Origin: Mytilus californianus
Taxonomy: Eukaryota > Mollusca > Bivalvia > Mytilida > Mytilidae
Assembly (NCBI RefSeq): GCF_021869535.1
Contig: NW_026262723.1
Coordinates: 86,678,324 to 86,742,323, forward strand
Length of the DNA stretch: 64,000 nt
Reading direction: 5' to 3'
Within the stretch, counting starts at the first letter, position 1. Every line of letters starts with the position of its first letter. Below, in pieces: positions 36,293 to 48,179 of this stretch. The translations under genes and the position numbers were made by a program. The notes under the pieces were generated by a model. That model made no database searches and was not told where the DNA came from. It worked only from the letters and a program-made list of their open reading frames with translations.

Positions 36293-39184
36293 TATGGCAA
36301 GCCGTTTTTATATTTATTCAATTTCAAGATATCTTTTCAAGTTAATAAGATATCTTATAAAGTATATAAGATATATTATAATGTTTATAAGATATCTTAT
36401 TTAATTTGAAGTTAATAAGATATCTTATTTATTTTATAAGATATCTTATTAACTTAATTAGATATCTTGTATGTAAGATATCTTATTTACTTTATTAGAT
36501 ATTTTATAAGTTATACAAGATATTTTATATGATTGATTTATCAGATATTTTATTTAGTTCATAAGATATCTGATTAAGTTTATTAGATATCTTATTAACT
36601 ATATAAGATATCTTATTCAAAATAACTTAAGTAAATAAATTCAACAATGAACGCTCCTTCTAGAACTACGCGGCAGTAAATAGATCATGTGATCGCACTT
36701 TCTAAATGGCAGATGAGAAGAGTCAGTTATTAATAAATATTCGTGATGTTATCCAGAAAGCAGATAGGAGTATTAGAAATGACAATCTGCAACCTGAATT
36801 AGTGGGCCTTGAGAATAATCGCGCTACAGACACGTTAGCTGTATTAAAAAGTGTATATGAACTTTACAATCAGAATAAATATGATTTTTTGGAGTCCTAA
36901 AGTATGGTTTATGAGATGTCTTGTATAGTTTATGTTTGATGTGTTTGAGCTTTTGATTTTGCCATTTGATTAGGGACTTTCCGTTTTGAATTTTCCTCGG
37001 AGTTCGGTATTTTTGTGATTTTACATTTTTTCCAAGCTATTTGAAATATGACATATCTCAAAAAACAGTTACTGTACATAAAATCTGTTGACTTTGATGC
37101 AAGTGATAATCATGGAAGGATCGTAACGAAAAACACCATCAAAATATAATAAAAATATGCTAACAAAAACAGTTTTTGTCATATTTGGATAGAATGAAAG
37201 AAGGTATGTTAACCATTAAAAGTATGTTTATAAAAAATGTAGATCAAATATGACCATGCCAGCAAAAGTGACTGCTTTAAAAAATTTGAAACATACCCTA
37301 ATTTCTGTATCATGCTGGAATTTCATAAAATATTTTTAATAATTTTGTAAATTTTAATTTCTAGATTAACCGAAAACAGATTGAAATAAGATTAGCAATA
37401 CAATTTTTTATCTTTTTGATTCCTTGTCCTATTCAAATCTAACTGAAACACAGATTTCCATGTATATTTGAACAGACGATGGAGGCATATTAAAGTAGAT
37501 GGAAATGTTAACCCAAACTTTCACCTATTAACAACCTCTTGAAAGAAATTTAAGTTAAACTTGGGATTTAAGTAAAAACTTTTACCTGATTTGATCTGAC
37601 AGGTGACAGTTTTAGAAATCCATAAAAGACTATATATATATTAGAAGCATTCAATTGCCTGATGCACTTATTTGCATTTGGTATGCAAGCATTGATAAAA
37701 ATGTGACGAAAATAAGTTGGACGACCATACAAGGTCAGTTCAATTTAGCCCCCACTTTCTTTAATATAAAATATCCTATATACTAAATAAAATATCTTAT
37801 AAACTTAATTAAATAGACTTATAAAGATATATTTCATTTTAAATAAATATCCTATATAGTAAATAAGATATCTTATATATTAAATATGATATCTTATATA
37901 TTAAATAAGATATCTTATATATCAAATAAGATATCTTATAAACTAAATAAGATATCTTATATATTAAATAAGATATCTTATAAACTAAATAATATATCTT
38001 ATATATTATATAAGAATCTATAAAAAATAAACAATTACGATTTCTTTCAAACTAAATGTGATAAGTTTTTTCGTTTAAATCTTTCTGATATCAAAAAAAG
38101 GATTACCTAGAAAAAAGGACAAAACCAATATCCCTGTTTTCATATTGGGATCTTCTTTGCTGGTGGTAAACTGTTATTTTCATATGATTGCAATTTTTCC
38201 TGCTTGAAGCACATTAAACAAGTTTCATGCATATTGATAGGAAGCAGAGAATTGCTTTGTTTTCTTTCGTTTATCGTGAAATGATCATTTACAACCTCCG
38301 TGGAAATGCACATTACCCCCCAGTTTTAGGAATTTGTATGTCAATAACATGCACTTTACATTAAATACAGCCGAGAACAAATGTATGCCAATAAAATTTA
38401 AGGTTTGATAACAAAAATGGAGAAAACAAGTATTGAAATAAAGCTTAAGTGCACAGTAATTATTTTGACATTAATTTTGGTTATTATATGGGTGCATACG
38501 GATTAAAATCAAACACAATTTTATCTTTTTATTGTGAAATTATAAATTAATTGTACATAACGGTGGCGGAACAGAAGAAGTCATTTTTATTGATATATTA
38601 TTGTGTAGTGGATTGGACATATTCTTAACTTATAATATAGTGTGGTGAAGGACACTATTTTATTCTACTCCATTGGAGGTGTGCCTACACTGGCAGAATC
38701 TATACAGATACAGATACAGATTGGCAATCTCAATCTGAATTGCTATTGATTTTATGATTGGTCAGTCTTTTTTCCAACATAAAGGGATTCTTTATTTCAA
38801 TTCGTAAAAGAAAGGAAGATATCTTATTTAGTTAATAAGATATCTTATTTAGTTTAATAGATATCTTATTAAGTTTATAAGATATCTTTATAAGAAACTA
38901 TATAAAAGATATATTATATAGTTTATAAGATATCTTTTAAAACTATTAAGATATCTTTTTAACTAATTGAGATATTTTTTTAACTAATTGAGATATCTTA
39001 TAACCTAAATAAGATATCTTATATGTTTAATAAGATATCTTTATAACCAGTTTAATACGATATCTTATTTAATTATCAAGATATCTCAATTAGTTAATAA
39101 GATATCTTATTTAGTTAAAAATATATCTGATTTAACTTGATAAGATATCTTGAAATTGAATAAATATAAAAACGGTTTGCCATA
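36293..39184. mobile_element. Foldback element built of AAGATATCTT palindromes
   Basis: 2892 bp flanked by direct AACATA (36287-36292 and 39185-39190). The ends are inverted repeats: TATGGCAAGCCGTTTTTATA from the left, and the same with one mismatch (A for G) read inward from the right, then ATTTATTCAATTTCAAGATA in both. Each arm continues into an array of 18-25-bp units centred on the palindrome AAGATATCTT (left 36326-36616, right about 38814-39153). A third array lies in the middle (37767-38012). The interior holds a 64-codon ORF (36706-36900), a piece of repeat R2 (36925-37025) and unrecognised DNA. The 6-bp duplication and terminal inversions show transposition as a unit; no transposase is encoded, so it is non-autonomous. 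Confidence 0.8.
36706..36900 (+). CDS. Small hypothetical protein inside the foldback element
   Basis: 64 codons from ATG to TAA. The sequence is not the low-complexity Lys/Asn/Phe mix seen in chance frames here: it starts MADEKSQLLINIRDVIQKAD, has ELVGLENNRATDTLAVLKSV and ends YELYNQNKYDFLES. It reads as two amphipathic helices with balanced charge and ordinary codon use, in a locally GC-richer island of the AT-rich element. I do not recognise a family. It could be a captured exon, a remnant of the parental element's own gene, or a small element-encoded protein. Confidence 0.5.
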   Translation: MADEKSQLLINIRDVIQKADRSIRNDNLQPELVGLENNRATDTLAVLKSVYELYNQNKYDFLES

Positions 39185-39190
39185 AACATA

Positions 39191-40004
39191 AGACGGTCAA
39201 TGGAGTATTTGTATAAGTATTGTGTTTAAAATTTTGACCAGTCTATAAAAACTATATTTTAGTTCGATGACTCTTTTTTGCATTTTATACGATTAAGATT
39301 TTAAAAATTTGTCATTACCGAATTTGTATATTTTAATGTCTTTTTTGCTTATTTTGGGATTGTTTTCGTTTTTTTTTTATCTTATAAGTGATATTTGTAA
39401 ATTGACTAAAATTTACCGATTTTAGAATAAAGTAATTAAAATGACCAATTCTATCAGTTGATAGATCCAAGGTGTTCGCATAGTAGATTCATCGAATGCT
39501 CTTGAGCGATCGCAGTACCAAATAAAACAAACTTATCGCATATTATACTTTCATCGACCGAAAAAACAAACCAAACAAACACAAAATGTCATCATCCTAG
39601 ATAGAGAGCAATGGACAGTTTCTTTATTCAAGATAGGTAAATAAAAACAATAATGTATCATCGACTTTCAAGAGACCGTATTTTTTATATATAGATAGCA
39701 ACGTCTCAAAGAACATTCTGTAATTGAATGAAGATACCAATAGAGAAAATTTAATTCAAATTTTATATTCTATTTGTAGAAATTTACATGTAACGTCACT
39801 TTTTGTGACGTTGGTAAATTCGTGTAACGCACAGTTCTATTGTGGTGTACTGTACGTGCAAGGTCTTCGTTGTTATTCTGTGGTTTACATGGTGTAATGT
39901 ACTATTATATTATTTATTTATGTATTTCTCTGTCCTTAGTAATCTTTCGTTTATTTGTACTGTATTCCTGTCACGTAATGTTGTCATTTTAGCGTTTTTT
40001 TTTA
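39191..40004. other. No gene seen; CRE-like palindrome at 39793-39813
   Basis: AT-rich DNA after the foldback element. At 39793-39813 AACGTCAC and GTGACGTT form an 8-bp inverted repeat around TTTTT, containing two opposed TGACGT half-site motifs. Confidence 0.45.
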
Positions 40005-40115
40005 ACATTGCCATATAAGCGGGAGGTTTGGCTAGCCATAAAACCAGGTTCAACCGACCATTTTTTCTTAAAATATCCTGTACCAAGTCAGGAATATGGC
40101 AGTTGTTATCAAATA
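40005..40115 (+). repeat. Dispersed repeat R2 fragment
   Basis: Contains GCGGGAGGTTTGGCTAGCCA and GTACCAAGTCAGGAATATGGC, the R2 core. The 62-codon frame at 40008-40196 is a reading frame of the repeat. Confidence 0.6.
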
Positions 40116-41399
40116 GTCCGTTTCTATGTATGTTGGCGTTTGTTTTTGAAGCAGTTCAGTGTTTCTGTTATTCCGTTGTTTTTCTCTCATAGTTGATGTG
40201 TTCCCTCGGTTTTGGTTTGTGACCCGGATTTGTTTTCGCCTAATCGATTTATGACTATTGAACAGCGGTATACTATTGTTACCTTTATTGATGTCACCAA
40301 CAGCTAATTTTCTTTACTGCAAATTTTAGTACAGAAAAGAGAAGACAAAACGCACTGGAATCTTTTTTTTCGAATAAAAATAAATAATTAAAAATGCATG
40401 ACTCTGGTTGATAATCGTATAGAATATTTCAAGTCGGGAGATGTGAATTTTCTTGAGTGGACAAATCTTCATAACTCCTTCAGACAAGGGAAATAAATGT
40501 ATGATACAGCATGCATGAACTCCGATCATTTTCTGCTATGAATTATTATTGATCACCAGCCACATAATCACATAGTCATATCAAGTGGTAAGCGATTAAA
40601 GCAAGGAACATGACAAAACCGATAACATGGCTGATTCAAGTAATACAGAGTTAAACATATCACTAGTTATCTCAAAAGTGACCTGTACACACTAGCGATC
40701 AAACAATAAATAGCAACAAACATGTGAAGACATAATTTCAGTTATTCTTGCAAATAATTTTGCTGGCGTCGTTTTTGAATAAAAGTATATCTCTGTTAGT
40801 GAATTCGCCATGATGAGAACAAACAGAAGCAAGATTTATCACCGGAGATATGACATTGCAATAAGCTGGAGCAGTAATGGGGATATTTGTGTTTCGTGTT
40901 AAAACCAAATTTTTTTTAAAGAATATTTCCCATCAGCTAATCTTTAAAGCAAGTAAGACATTTCAGTGGTTCATTCTTTTATTAGGCCTGACAACTATAA
41001 ATTCAATAAACACAAAAAAAAGTAGTTTTTTTAATTGTAACACCCATGGACTTTGAACAGACAACAACCGATCAATCTTAATTATAAAATGTGTGCCCAA
41101 TCAGAGTGTCCTGTTGTTGACAATAAAAACTCAACAGTAGCTTTGCCATTTCCAAGCAATGTGTAAATATCCTTAAAAATTTGATTCTTTACTGGTTTTC
41201 GTAATCTTATTATTTCATATGATTTTTTTTCCAAATGTTTTGGCTTTGGGAATGTTCTTAGAATTGTTTTGTGCAAACTCAATTAGTAAAAACGACGCTA
41301 CAGGAGAACACTTTTCGTATGAGGAGTCGTCTTACATTTTCGGTCATTCAGACTTAATAGTAGACATAAGTAATACAATCCGGTGGAGGCATACAATAT
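40116..41399. other. No gene seen
   Basis: AT-rich; two overlapping opposite-strand frames of 63-66 codons at 41082-41410 have no motif and no splice support. Confidence 0.45.
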
Positions 41400-42079
41400 T
41401 TATAAGATGAGTAATGTTACAAAATATATCCGTTGTCCTTGACCTGATTTACATGGTTCATTGACTACTTAAAAAAATTTGTTTTTTTGTAATGTAAATT
41501 TTCACTTATTATGAGTAATGTTATAACGATATTTGGTATATTGGAATCCGCACAAGGCATGCAAGGACTACCTGTAAGTCAGACAGGGTTCACCTGACTT
41601 TGAGCTTTTTTTTCTAAATCAGTTTTCAAGGTTAAGTGTTTGTGGTCAAGTCCGTATCTCAGATACTATAAGCGCTAGGTCAACTATATTTGGTGTATGG
41701 AATTACTAGTATTATAATATGTCCTTCTGACCCTACCCTGACCTCATTTTCATGGTTCATTGGTCAATGTTTAGTTATCATAGTTCTTTACGCATTATAT
41801 CAAATATATAGTGTACGAAATGATTGTATAGTGTACATGTCTGTCTGAAATTGACTTCATTTTCATGGTTCCGGTCAGGTTATGTTTTCATGATGGTTTT
41901 TCAGATACTTTAAGCAGAAGGTTTATTATATGTGATTGATGGAATGATTGCATGGACATTGGTGTACATGTTTGTCTTGCTGAATACAACTGACTTTCCT
42001 CATGTTCATGGTTCATTGGCCTAAGTTTAGTTTTCTTAGTGAGATTTGTTTCTCGGATACTAGAAGCAATAGGTTAACT
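41400..42079 (+). repeat. Tandem repeat T3, interrupted at its right end
   Basis: Imperfect units of about 170-180 bp with the phrases CATGGTTCATTG, GTATGGAATGATTG and GTGTACATGTCTGTC, decaying along the block. The array stops at AACT (42076-42079) and resumes at 46502 with AACTGTATTTAATGTATGGA, so the 4.4-kb block between is an insertion with a 4-bp duplication. Related arrays in inverted orientation lie at 55630-56260 and 56990-59117. Confidence 0.65.
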
Positions 42080-42454
42080 AACGCGCGTCTGGTGTACACA
42101 ATTTTAATCCTGGTATCTCTGATGAGTTTATTTACAACCACTGGGTCGATGCCTCTGCTGGTGGAGTTTACTCCCTGAGGGTATCATCAGCCAAGTAGTC
42201 AGCACTTCTGTGTTGACATCAATTATCATTTATATAGTCATAAACTGTGAATATTTAGAAATACTAGAAAATTCCCGAGGCACATAAGTATAACGGGAAT
42301 TGATTGTCTTCTTGCGCATGTGCAATACATGTAAGCGTAGGCGTAGGAATTTTTGGCGCCAAAATATTAGGCTGTAAAGCGACGGATTTATATAGTTAAT
42401 TCTAGCCTGTACTTCGTACTGTGAACATCATATTTTGTGAGTGCCGTTCACGCT

Positions 42455-42775
42455 ATGGATGACTTAGAGAATAATGTTAAGCGTGTCGTTAGCGAAGAAG
42501 TAAATAGATCGCAGAATGAATTTGTATCAAAGTTGGACAGTTTATTTACTTCTAAATTAAAAGTATATGATCAACAACAGAAAGAACGTTCAGACGCACA
42601 GTTCAACCGTATTCATAATGATCTTTTATCAACGGACAGTTATAAATTCCAAAGGAAGAGTTGTGAAGATCAGTATAAGTTTAATCAGAAAGTGTCCGTT
42701 GCTTTGAAAGAAGCAGAAGCTTTTTATAAAGCCACAAGATCCATCTTCCGCGAGGGCTAAACAGAAGATATCTGA
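42455..42775 (+). pseudogene. DIRS-type element: gag-like ORF, N-terminal part
   Basis: From ATG 42455 (MDDLENNVKRVVSEEV) through a predicted coiled coil (YDQQQKERSDAQFNRIHND). The frame closes at 42760, and the continuation lies in another frame (about 42735-42790, SEGIKLLNYRQ), so at least one frameshift is present. It resembles the helical N-terminal part of DIRS gag proteins. Confidence 0.6.
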
Positions 42776-42788
42776 AGGTATTAAACTT

Positions 42789-43715
42789 TTGAATTATCGG
42801 CAAAAATTGGTAAAGATGGCAGATTCTTCAGAATGTGGGTGGAAATTGGTGCAGGAGTATACTGCAAATCCTTTGGCGGATGATTCCGAGGACGACAGAA
42901 AGATATTTCGGGCACAAAACAGAGCTGAAAGGAAGATCAAAGCAGACAGAGTAAAGAGAAGATCCGGCGCTGACCCTTATGTAAAACCAGCGAGTTCCAG
43001 TGGAAGTAGAGATCGACAGACGGTACCAAGGAAGCCTGGTGTGTGTTACAATTGTTACAAGCCTGGGCATTGGCAGAATGAGTGTTCTGAAAAGAAACGA
43101 CCAAAGTTAAGTAAAATTTTTGATAACTGTTGTAATTTAGCTTGGGATTTAAGCTGCAAATCAAATTTTGATTTAGAAGGGGGGAGTCGTTTAATGAATT
43201 CTGTTCACAAAGAGGTAAACGAAACAATGGTCAATTGTGTTAACTGTTCAGTCAGGTATGACGAGGGTACTAATGACCAGACGTCTGGTCATTTAAATTT
43301 ACAGGTGAATGTTTTGACACCAGTAGGTAAATTAAATAAAGCAATACACAAATGGAAGGAGTCGGGTACAAGTGAGTACATTTTAAAAGTAATCGAGGAA
43401 GGTTATGGTATACCGTTTAAAACTCTTCCAGATAGCTGTGTTCTCAGAAATAATAAATCATCTTTAGATAATTCTGTTTTTATAAATGCTGAAATTTCTA
43501 AATTATTAGAAAAGAAGTGTATTTCAGAAGTACAAGAAATACCGTATGTAGTAAATCCACTAACGGTGGCATATAACAGATCAGCAAAACCTAGATTGGT
43601 TCTTGATTGCAGACACATCAATGAGTGCATACATCAGTTTAAATTTAAGTTTGAGAATGGGTCAGTTGCAAAGCAACTATTTAATACAGGAAATTATCTG
43701 TTTCGTTTTGATTAA
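42789..43715 (+). pseudogene. DIRS-type element: gag zinc knuckle and start of RT
   Basis: Open for 308 codons. A CCHC knuckle CYNCYKPGHWQNEC (C-x2-C-x4-H-x4-C) ends the gag part; after about 90 residues come the RT fingers with CISEVQEIPYVVNPLTVAYN and KPRLVLDCRHIN. The frame ends at a TAA at 43713-43715 inside the RT; the next codons continue the RT fold (SAYHHIEIF), so this is a nonsense mutation, not a natural C-terminus. There is at least one more stop within 60 nt. Confidence 0.75.
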
Positions 43716-45168
43716 AAAAGTGCCTATCATCATATAGAAATATTTCCAGACCACAGAAAGTATTAAGGTTTTAGTTGGCATTTTGAAGGGACAACCAGAT
43801 ATTTTGTATTTAATATTCTTCCTTTTGGAATTGCTAGTGCTGGTCATATATTCACTAAACTTACAAAAGAAGGATTGGAGGAGTCAAGGTTTGAGAATCA
43901 TAATGTATTTAGATGATGGTTTGGGTGGAGACAGTAATTTCGATTGCGCACAACGTGTTAGCACTTTTATAAGACAAAGTTTGACAGAGTTTGGTTTTTT
44001 AATAGCAGAAGAGAAATGTATATGGTTGCCTGTACAGAATATTACTTGGAAAGGGTTATTTTGGGAAATGCCATTTGGAAAATTGAGTATTACCGAGGAG
44101 AGAGTCGAAAGACTTCTTTCGGTTATTGACAAAACATTGAAAAATATAGGTAAAGGCAAGCTTTTGTACAATGCTAGATTTGTGGCTGGTATTGTTGGAC
44201 AAATAATATCAATGATGACTGTAATGGGAAACGTTTGTAGACTTAGAACTAGAGAACTTTACAATTGTCTTATAATGAGAGCAAGTTGGAACTCACTTGT
44301 AGTATTGAATTCTTTTGCTATTGAAGAGCTATATTTTTGGTTTGAGAACTTACGAAAGTTCAATAGAAAGGGTTTAAATCTGCATGAGTCAGATTTTTGT
44401 GATTTTATGGCGTATACTGACGCTTCAGATGTCGGCTTTGGGGGATATGTAGTCCCAGCTGATACAGAGTCTGTCTGTGACTCTGATTGTATTATGAAAA
44501 TGACTGATTGTGGTCTAGAAGTTCCCAACTGTGACTAGTAACTGGTCTTTATCTGAAAGTGTTAAAAGCTCTACATGGAGAGAGCTTGAAGCAGTAAGTA
44601 GGGTAGTAAAAAGTTCTGTTACGATGCTAAAAAATCACACAGTTCAACTGAATACTGATAATAAAAACGTTACAAGCATAATAAAGAACGGTAGTAGAAA
44701 GTCTGAGCTGCAAGTAGATATTCAGATTGTGATGATTGGGGAATTCATTTTGAAGTGTTTGCCATGCTTGATGAGCTTTTGGGAAAACATTCTATAGATA
44801 GATTTGCTACTGATTATAACAGTAAATGTTTTAGGTTTAATTCAAAATGTTGGTGCAAAGGTACTGAAGCTATTGACGCTTTCACGCAAAATTGGCAAGG
44901 GGAAAATAACTGGCTGGTACCACCACCAAATTTGATATCCAAGGTCATTAGAAAAGTATGCGCAGATAGCGCTGACAGTACTCTTGTTGTTCCATTTTGG
45001 AAATCAGCTCCATTTTGGGCATTATTACACAATTCGAATTGTACTTTTGTTGAGGACAAGCTGCGTTTAACAAATGAACATTTAATTGTAAGAGGGAGAA
45101 GCAATAATGGTATTTTCGGAGTATATCCTTTGAATTTTGCACTGATTGCTTTTAAAATCAGATTTTGA
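43716..45168 (+). pseudogene. DIRS-type element: RT palm, RNase H
   Basis: In pieces across frames: FVFNILPFGIASAGHIF, then the catalytic IIMYLDDGLGG (43783-44538 frame), a thumb, and RNase H starting MAYTDASDVGFGGYVV. A frame change near 44535 leads to STWRELEAV and LNTDNKNVTSIIKNGS. Another change near 44740, with an apparent loss of coding sequence, leads to FAMLDELLGKHSIDRFATDY and a tail with WLVPPPNLISKVI and VPFWKSAPFWALL. The RNase H C-terminal tail of this kind is typical of DIRS elements. No methyltransferase domain was found. Confidence 0.72.
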
Positions 45169-45222
45169 TTGTAGTATTTCTTTTGCACAGGAATAAAGCA
45201 AGAACAGTTTGTACGTGACGCC

Positions 45223-46193
45223 GTGGTACACAGTGGAATTGACGAAACTCATCCTTTATACAGTTTGGTTGCCAGCTTATCTACACATTTATTGGAATCA
45301 AGAAGTGACAGTACTGTGATAAAATATTACTATGTTTTTTTAAAGTGGGAAAAATTTGTTACTAAACATTGCTTAATTTCAATGCCTGCCTCGCCTATAC
45401 ATGTTGCTTTGTATTTGTCTAATTTGTTAGATTCCGGATCTACTTATAGTACAGTATCGTCTGCTGTTTACTCAATTAAGTGGGCACATGAAATGTGTGG
45501 TCAAATTGACCCTACAAATAATTCCTTTGTTGAAAATTTAGTTGAATCAGCTAAAATAATTGCTAAACCTGTTGTAAATAAGAAAGATCCAGTCACTACT
45601 GATATCTTAATTCGGTTATGTTCAATTTTCTACAGATTTACTGGTGGTTAGGGATCTTTTGATGACTTTGCTAGGTTTCAGTGGTTTTTACGTTTTAACG
45701 AGTTAAGTCAGCTAAGATGTAACGATATTATTGTAAAAGATGATCATTTAGTTATTAAAATTAGGAGAAGTAAGACTGATCAATACAGATCAGGTGACGA
45801 GATTCTAATTTGCAAAGGGCATACTTTGGCCTGTCCTTATGCTATGTTTTTTAGATATGTTAGTTTAGCCGAATTAGCTTTGGATAGTGATATGTTTTTA
45901 TTTCGACCATTATACAGAAGCAAGAAAAAATGTGCTTTAATTAGTATTAACAAACCTATTAGTTACACTACTGCTAGGGAGTGCGTTATTAAGAGATTAA
46001 AACTAGTTGCACCTGAATTAAATTTGGGTTGCATTCGCTTAGGTCTGGTGGTGCCACTATGGCGGCAAATTCAGGTGTCAAAGAAAGGTGCTGGAAGCGC
46101 CATGGCAGATGGAAGAGCGACTCAAGCAAAGACGGCTATGTAGCCGACTCCGTAGAAAGTAGGTTAGCCGTATCAAAGACTTTGGGCTTGTAG
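45223..46193 (+). pseudogene. DIRS-type element: tyrosine recombinase
   Basis: DIRS elements integrate with a tyrosine recombinase instead of an integrase. The N-terminal core-binding part reads LSTHLLESRSDSTVIKYYYVFLKWEKFV and VALYLSNLLDSGSTYSTV. After a broken stretch near 45625-45690, the catalytic domain shows the first Arg (LRFNELSQLR) and later, after another one-base shift near 46030, an RHGRWK block and DGYVAD with the nucleophile-type Tyr. So the family's R...H-x-x-R...Y signature is represented but spread over frames; the copy is dead. Confidence 0.75.
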
Positions 46194-46501
46194 TTTATCT
46201 AGCTTCATATTTTTCTATCTTTGTTGCTCTATGCAGTACACGAGCGAGTCAACAAACATAAGTTTGTGTTGTGTTTTTCTTTAAATAGTTGAGTTTAAAT
46301 GTATTTAGTGGAAAGAAGACTAAGTATTTTCTAGCCCAGGAATAGATTATCTTAGATGTACTAGTATTTGGCAAAAGCTTTCGGAATTGTGTGTACTTTA
46401 TTTAGCCTTTTGAACTTTTGATTCGGTCGTCACTGATTAGTCTTTTGTATGCAAAACGCGCGTCTGACGTACAAAATTCTAATTCTGATATCTATGATGA
46501 T

Positions 46502-47515
46502 AACTGTATTTAATGTATGGAATGATTGTAAAGCGTACATGTACTTCATTTACATTGATCATTTATATCTGTAATTTTATGTAATACTTGTTGTATTAAT
46601 TTTTTTCTCTAAGACTTTCAAGATAAATTCAAATATGACCAGTAAAACAGGCGAGACATTTCAGACTATGCATTATCGTTAAGGTAATAGACAACACTTG
46701 CATTTTACCAGTTCTGTCTTAAGCCATGTTTGTTGGCAGGCGTAATCATCGGACACTTTTCTTTAAGTAAATACTCTATGGATGATTCTGGCAAAGTTTT
46801 GATCCAATTGACAAAGTAGTGTTAGAGATGATTTTTGTTAAAGTTGAAGGATGACAGGCGACACAAGTGTATGCAATAGTTCACACTGACCTTTGGTTCA
46901 GGTGATCTAAAAATTAGTTGTATCTCAATTCAAGGGCAACAACTCCCTGAGAGGGTTTGTCAGACAATCTTTGACAAAATGGACAGTAGGTACATCTTTC
47001 TGAACATATTTTTCCTGTCAGGTTTTCAATCTTTTAAACTTTTTTTTAGATAATAGACAATACATAGTTTTTGTTTTTATCCCTGTTTTATTTCTATTGC
47101 CATGTTGGTTGGCAGAAAGGATCATCATACATATTTCTTTAGCTAGATGCTTGAAGGATGATTGTGGCAAAGCGTTGTTCCAATTGACTTATTAGTTTTA
47201 GGTAAAAAGGTTTTTGTATAAGTAAAAGGATGACAGAAGCCAAGTAATGGCAATATCTCACAATGACCCTTTGCATCAAATGAGCTTATAAAATTTGTCA
47301 ATATGATAACATGCCCCCCTTGGACTATCACATTTTCATGTCCAATGAACCTGTAACCTTGGTTAAAACCAAATTTTATATATAATTTTAAAAGTTTTTT
47401 GAAAATTGATACAAAGTTTTAAGTTGATATGAACAAAAACTATAACATAATATGGGAAGGCAGATGAATTGACAGACTAACAGACAGACTGGCTAATGGA
47501 TGACTAGCAGTAAAT
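46502..47515. repeat. Decayed tandem-repeat elements
   Basis: A short remnant of T3 (46502-46560) is followed by two related blocks about 400 bp apart. They share GCCATGTTNGTTGGCAG, GATGATTNTGGCAAAG, TCCAATTGAC and AGGATGACAG. No reading frame is supported; a 62-codon - strand frame at 47143-47331 is within the repeat. Confidence 0.5.
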
Positions 47516-47519
47516 ACTC

Positions 47520-48130
47520 ACAACAGTAGACATAATACAGGGTATAGAAATTTTATTTCACTATCGCACAGTACATTTTTTAATATCTGTTTACATAAGT
47601 AATAAATTGCTTCGCCGGGCGCAGCTAGATACGACCGCAGAGGTCCAACCCTGAACAGTTGGGGCAAAAATAGACACAATATTCGCGCTTGATACAGGAC
47701 TGAATTTGGATTGTAATTCAATATTTGACACATAATAGGTTTCTGACACAGAATAACTGTAGTCAAAGAACTTAGAATTGGTTATATGATTTGAATTTAT
47801 ATTCAATTTTTTGCTTTTGTGCAATACACTATGCTGTTGCAAATTGACCTCCCCCACCCCCCCTTTAAAAAAAAAAATTGAAGGATTTTCTTTTTGGTTT
47901 ATGAAATCTTGAGGAGAAAAAATTGTCCCCCCCCTCCCCCCCCAACAATTTTTTTTTACCATCCCCCCAATTTTTTTTTAACCTTCCCCGTTCCTTTTTC
48001 CAAAAAAAAATTCTTTCCCTCAGTCATGGTCATAATTTCAATTCAAATTTCCAATGGAGTTTGCAGCCATAATAACCCATTTAAATACATCATAAGTCTT
48101 AATATAGAAAATGACATACATAATCATAGC
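47520..48130. repeat. Probable dispersed repeat with poly-C/poly-A tract
   Basis: Contains GCTTCGCCGGGCGCAGCTAG, TACGACCGCAGAGG and an extended CCCCCC/AAAAAA/TTTTTT low-complexity region (47848-48000). I recall the first block as repetitive in bivalves. The 123-codon - strand frame across it (47591-47962) is driven by low complexity. Confidence 0.4.
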
Positions 48131-48179
48131 TAAAATTAATTTACCTTAATCAGCATTTTTAAAATTATTAAAATAGTAA

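Larger units (their letters stand above)
42080..46501 (+). mobile_element. Composite insertion: repeat R1 carrying a DIRS-type retroelement
   Basis: Flanked by AACT on both sides. The outer parts are repeat R1: 42080-42262 begins ACGCGCGTCTGGTGTAC and 46315-46501 ends with the diverged equivalent ACGCGCGTCTGACGTAC up to CTATGATGAT, so the two ends share a direct repeat of about 45 bp. Between them lies a DIRS-type element (about 42275-46300). Either the DIRS-like element jumped into an older R1, or the R1 segments are its split direct repeats; the sequence alone does not decide. Confidence 0.6.

Noticed and set aside
36326..39153. CRISPR-like regularly spaced repeats
   Set aside because: The units are palindromes with short AT-rich variable spacers inside a eukaryotic foldback transposon; there are no unique spacers of constant length and no cas genes.
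41082..41410. Overlapping opposite-strand frames of 63-66 codons
   Set aside because: Neither has a motif; overlapping frames on both strands suggest chance openness.
47591..47962. 123-codon - strand frame
   Set aside because: Driven by poly-C/poly-A low complexity and a dispersed repeat.
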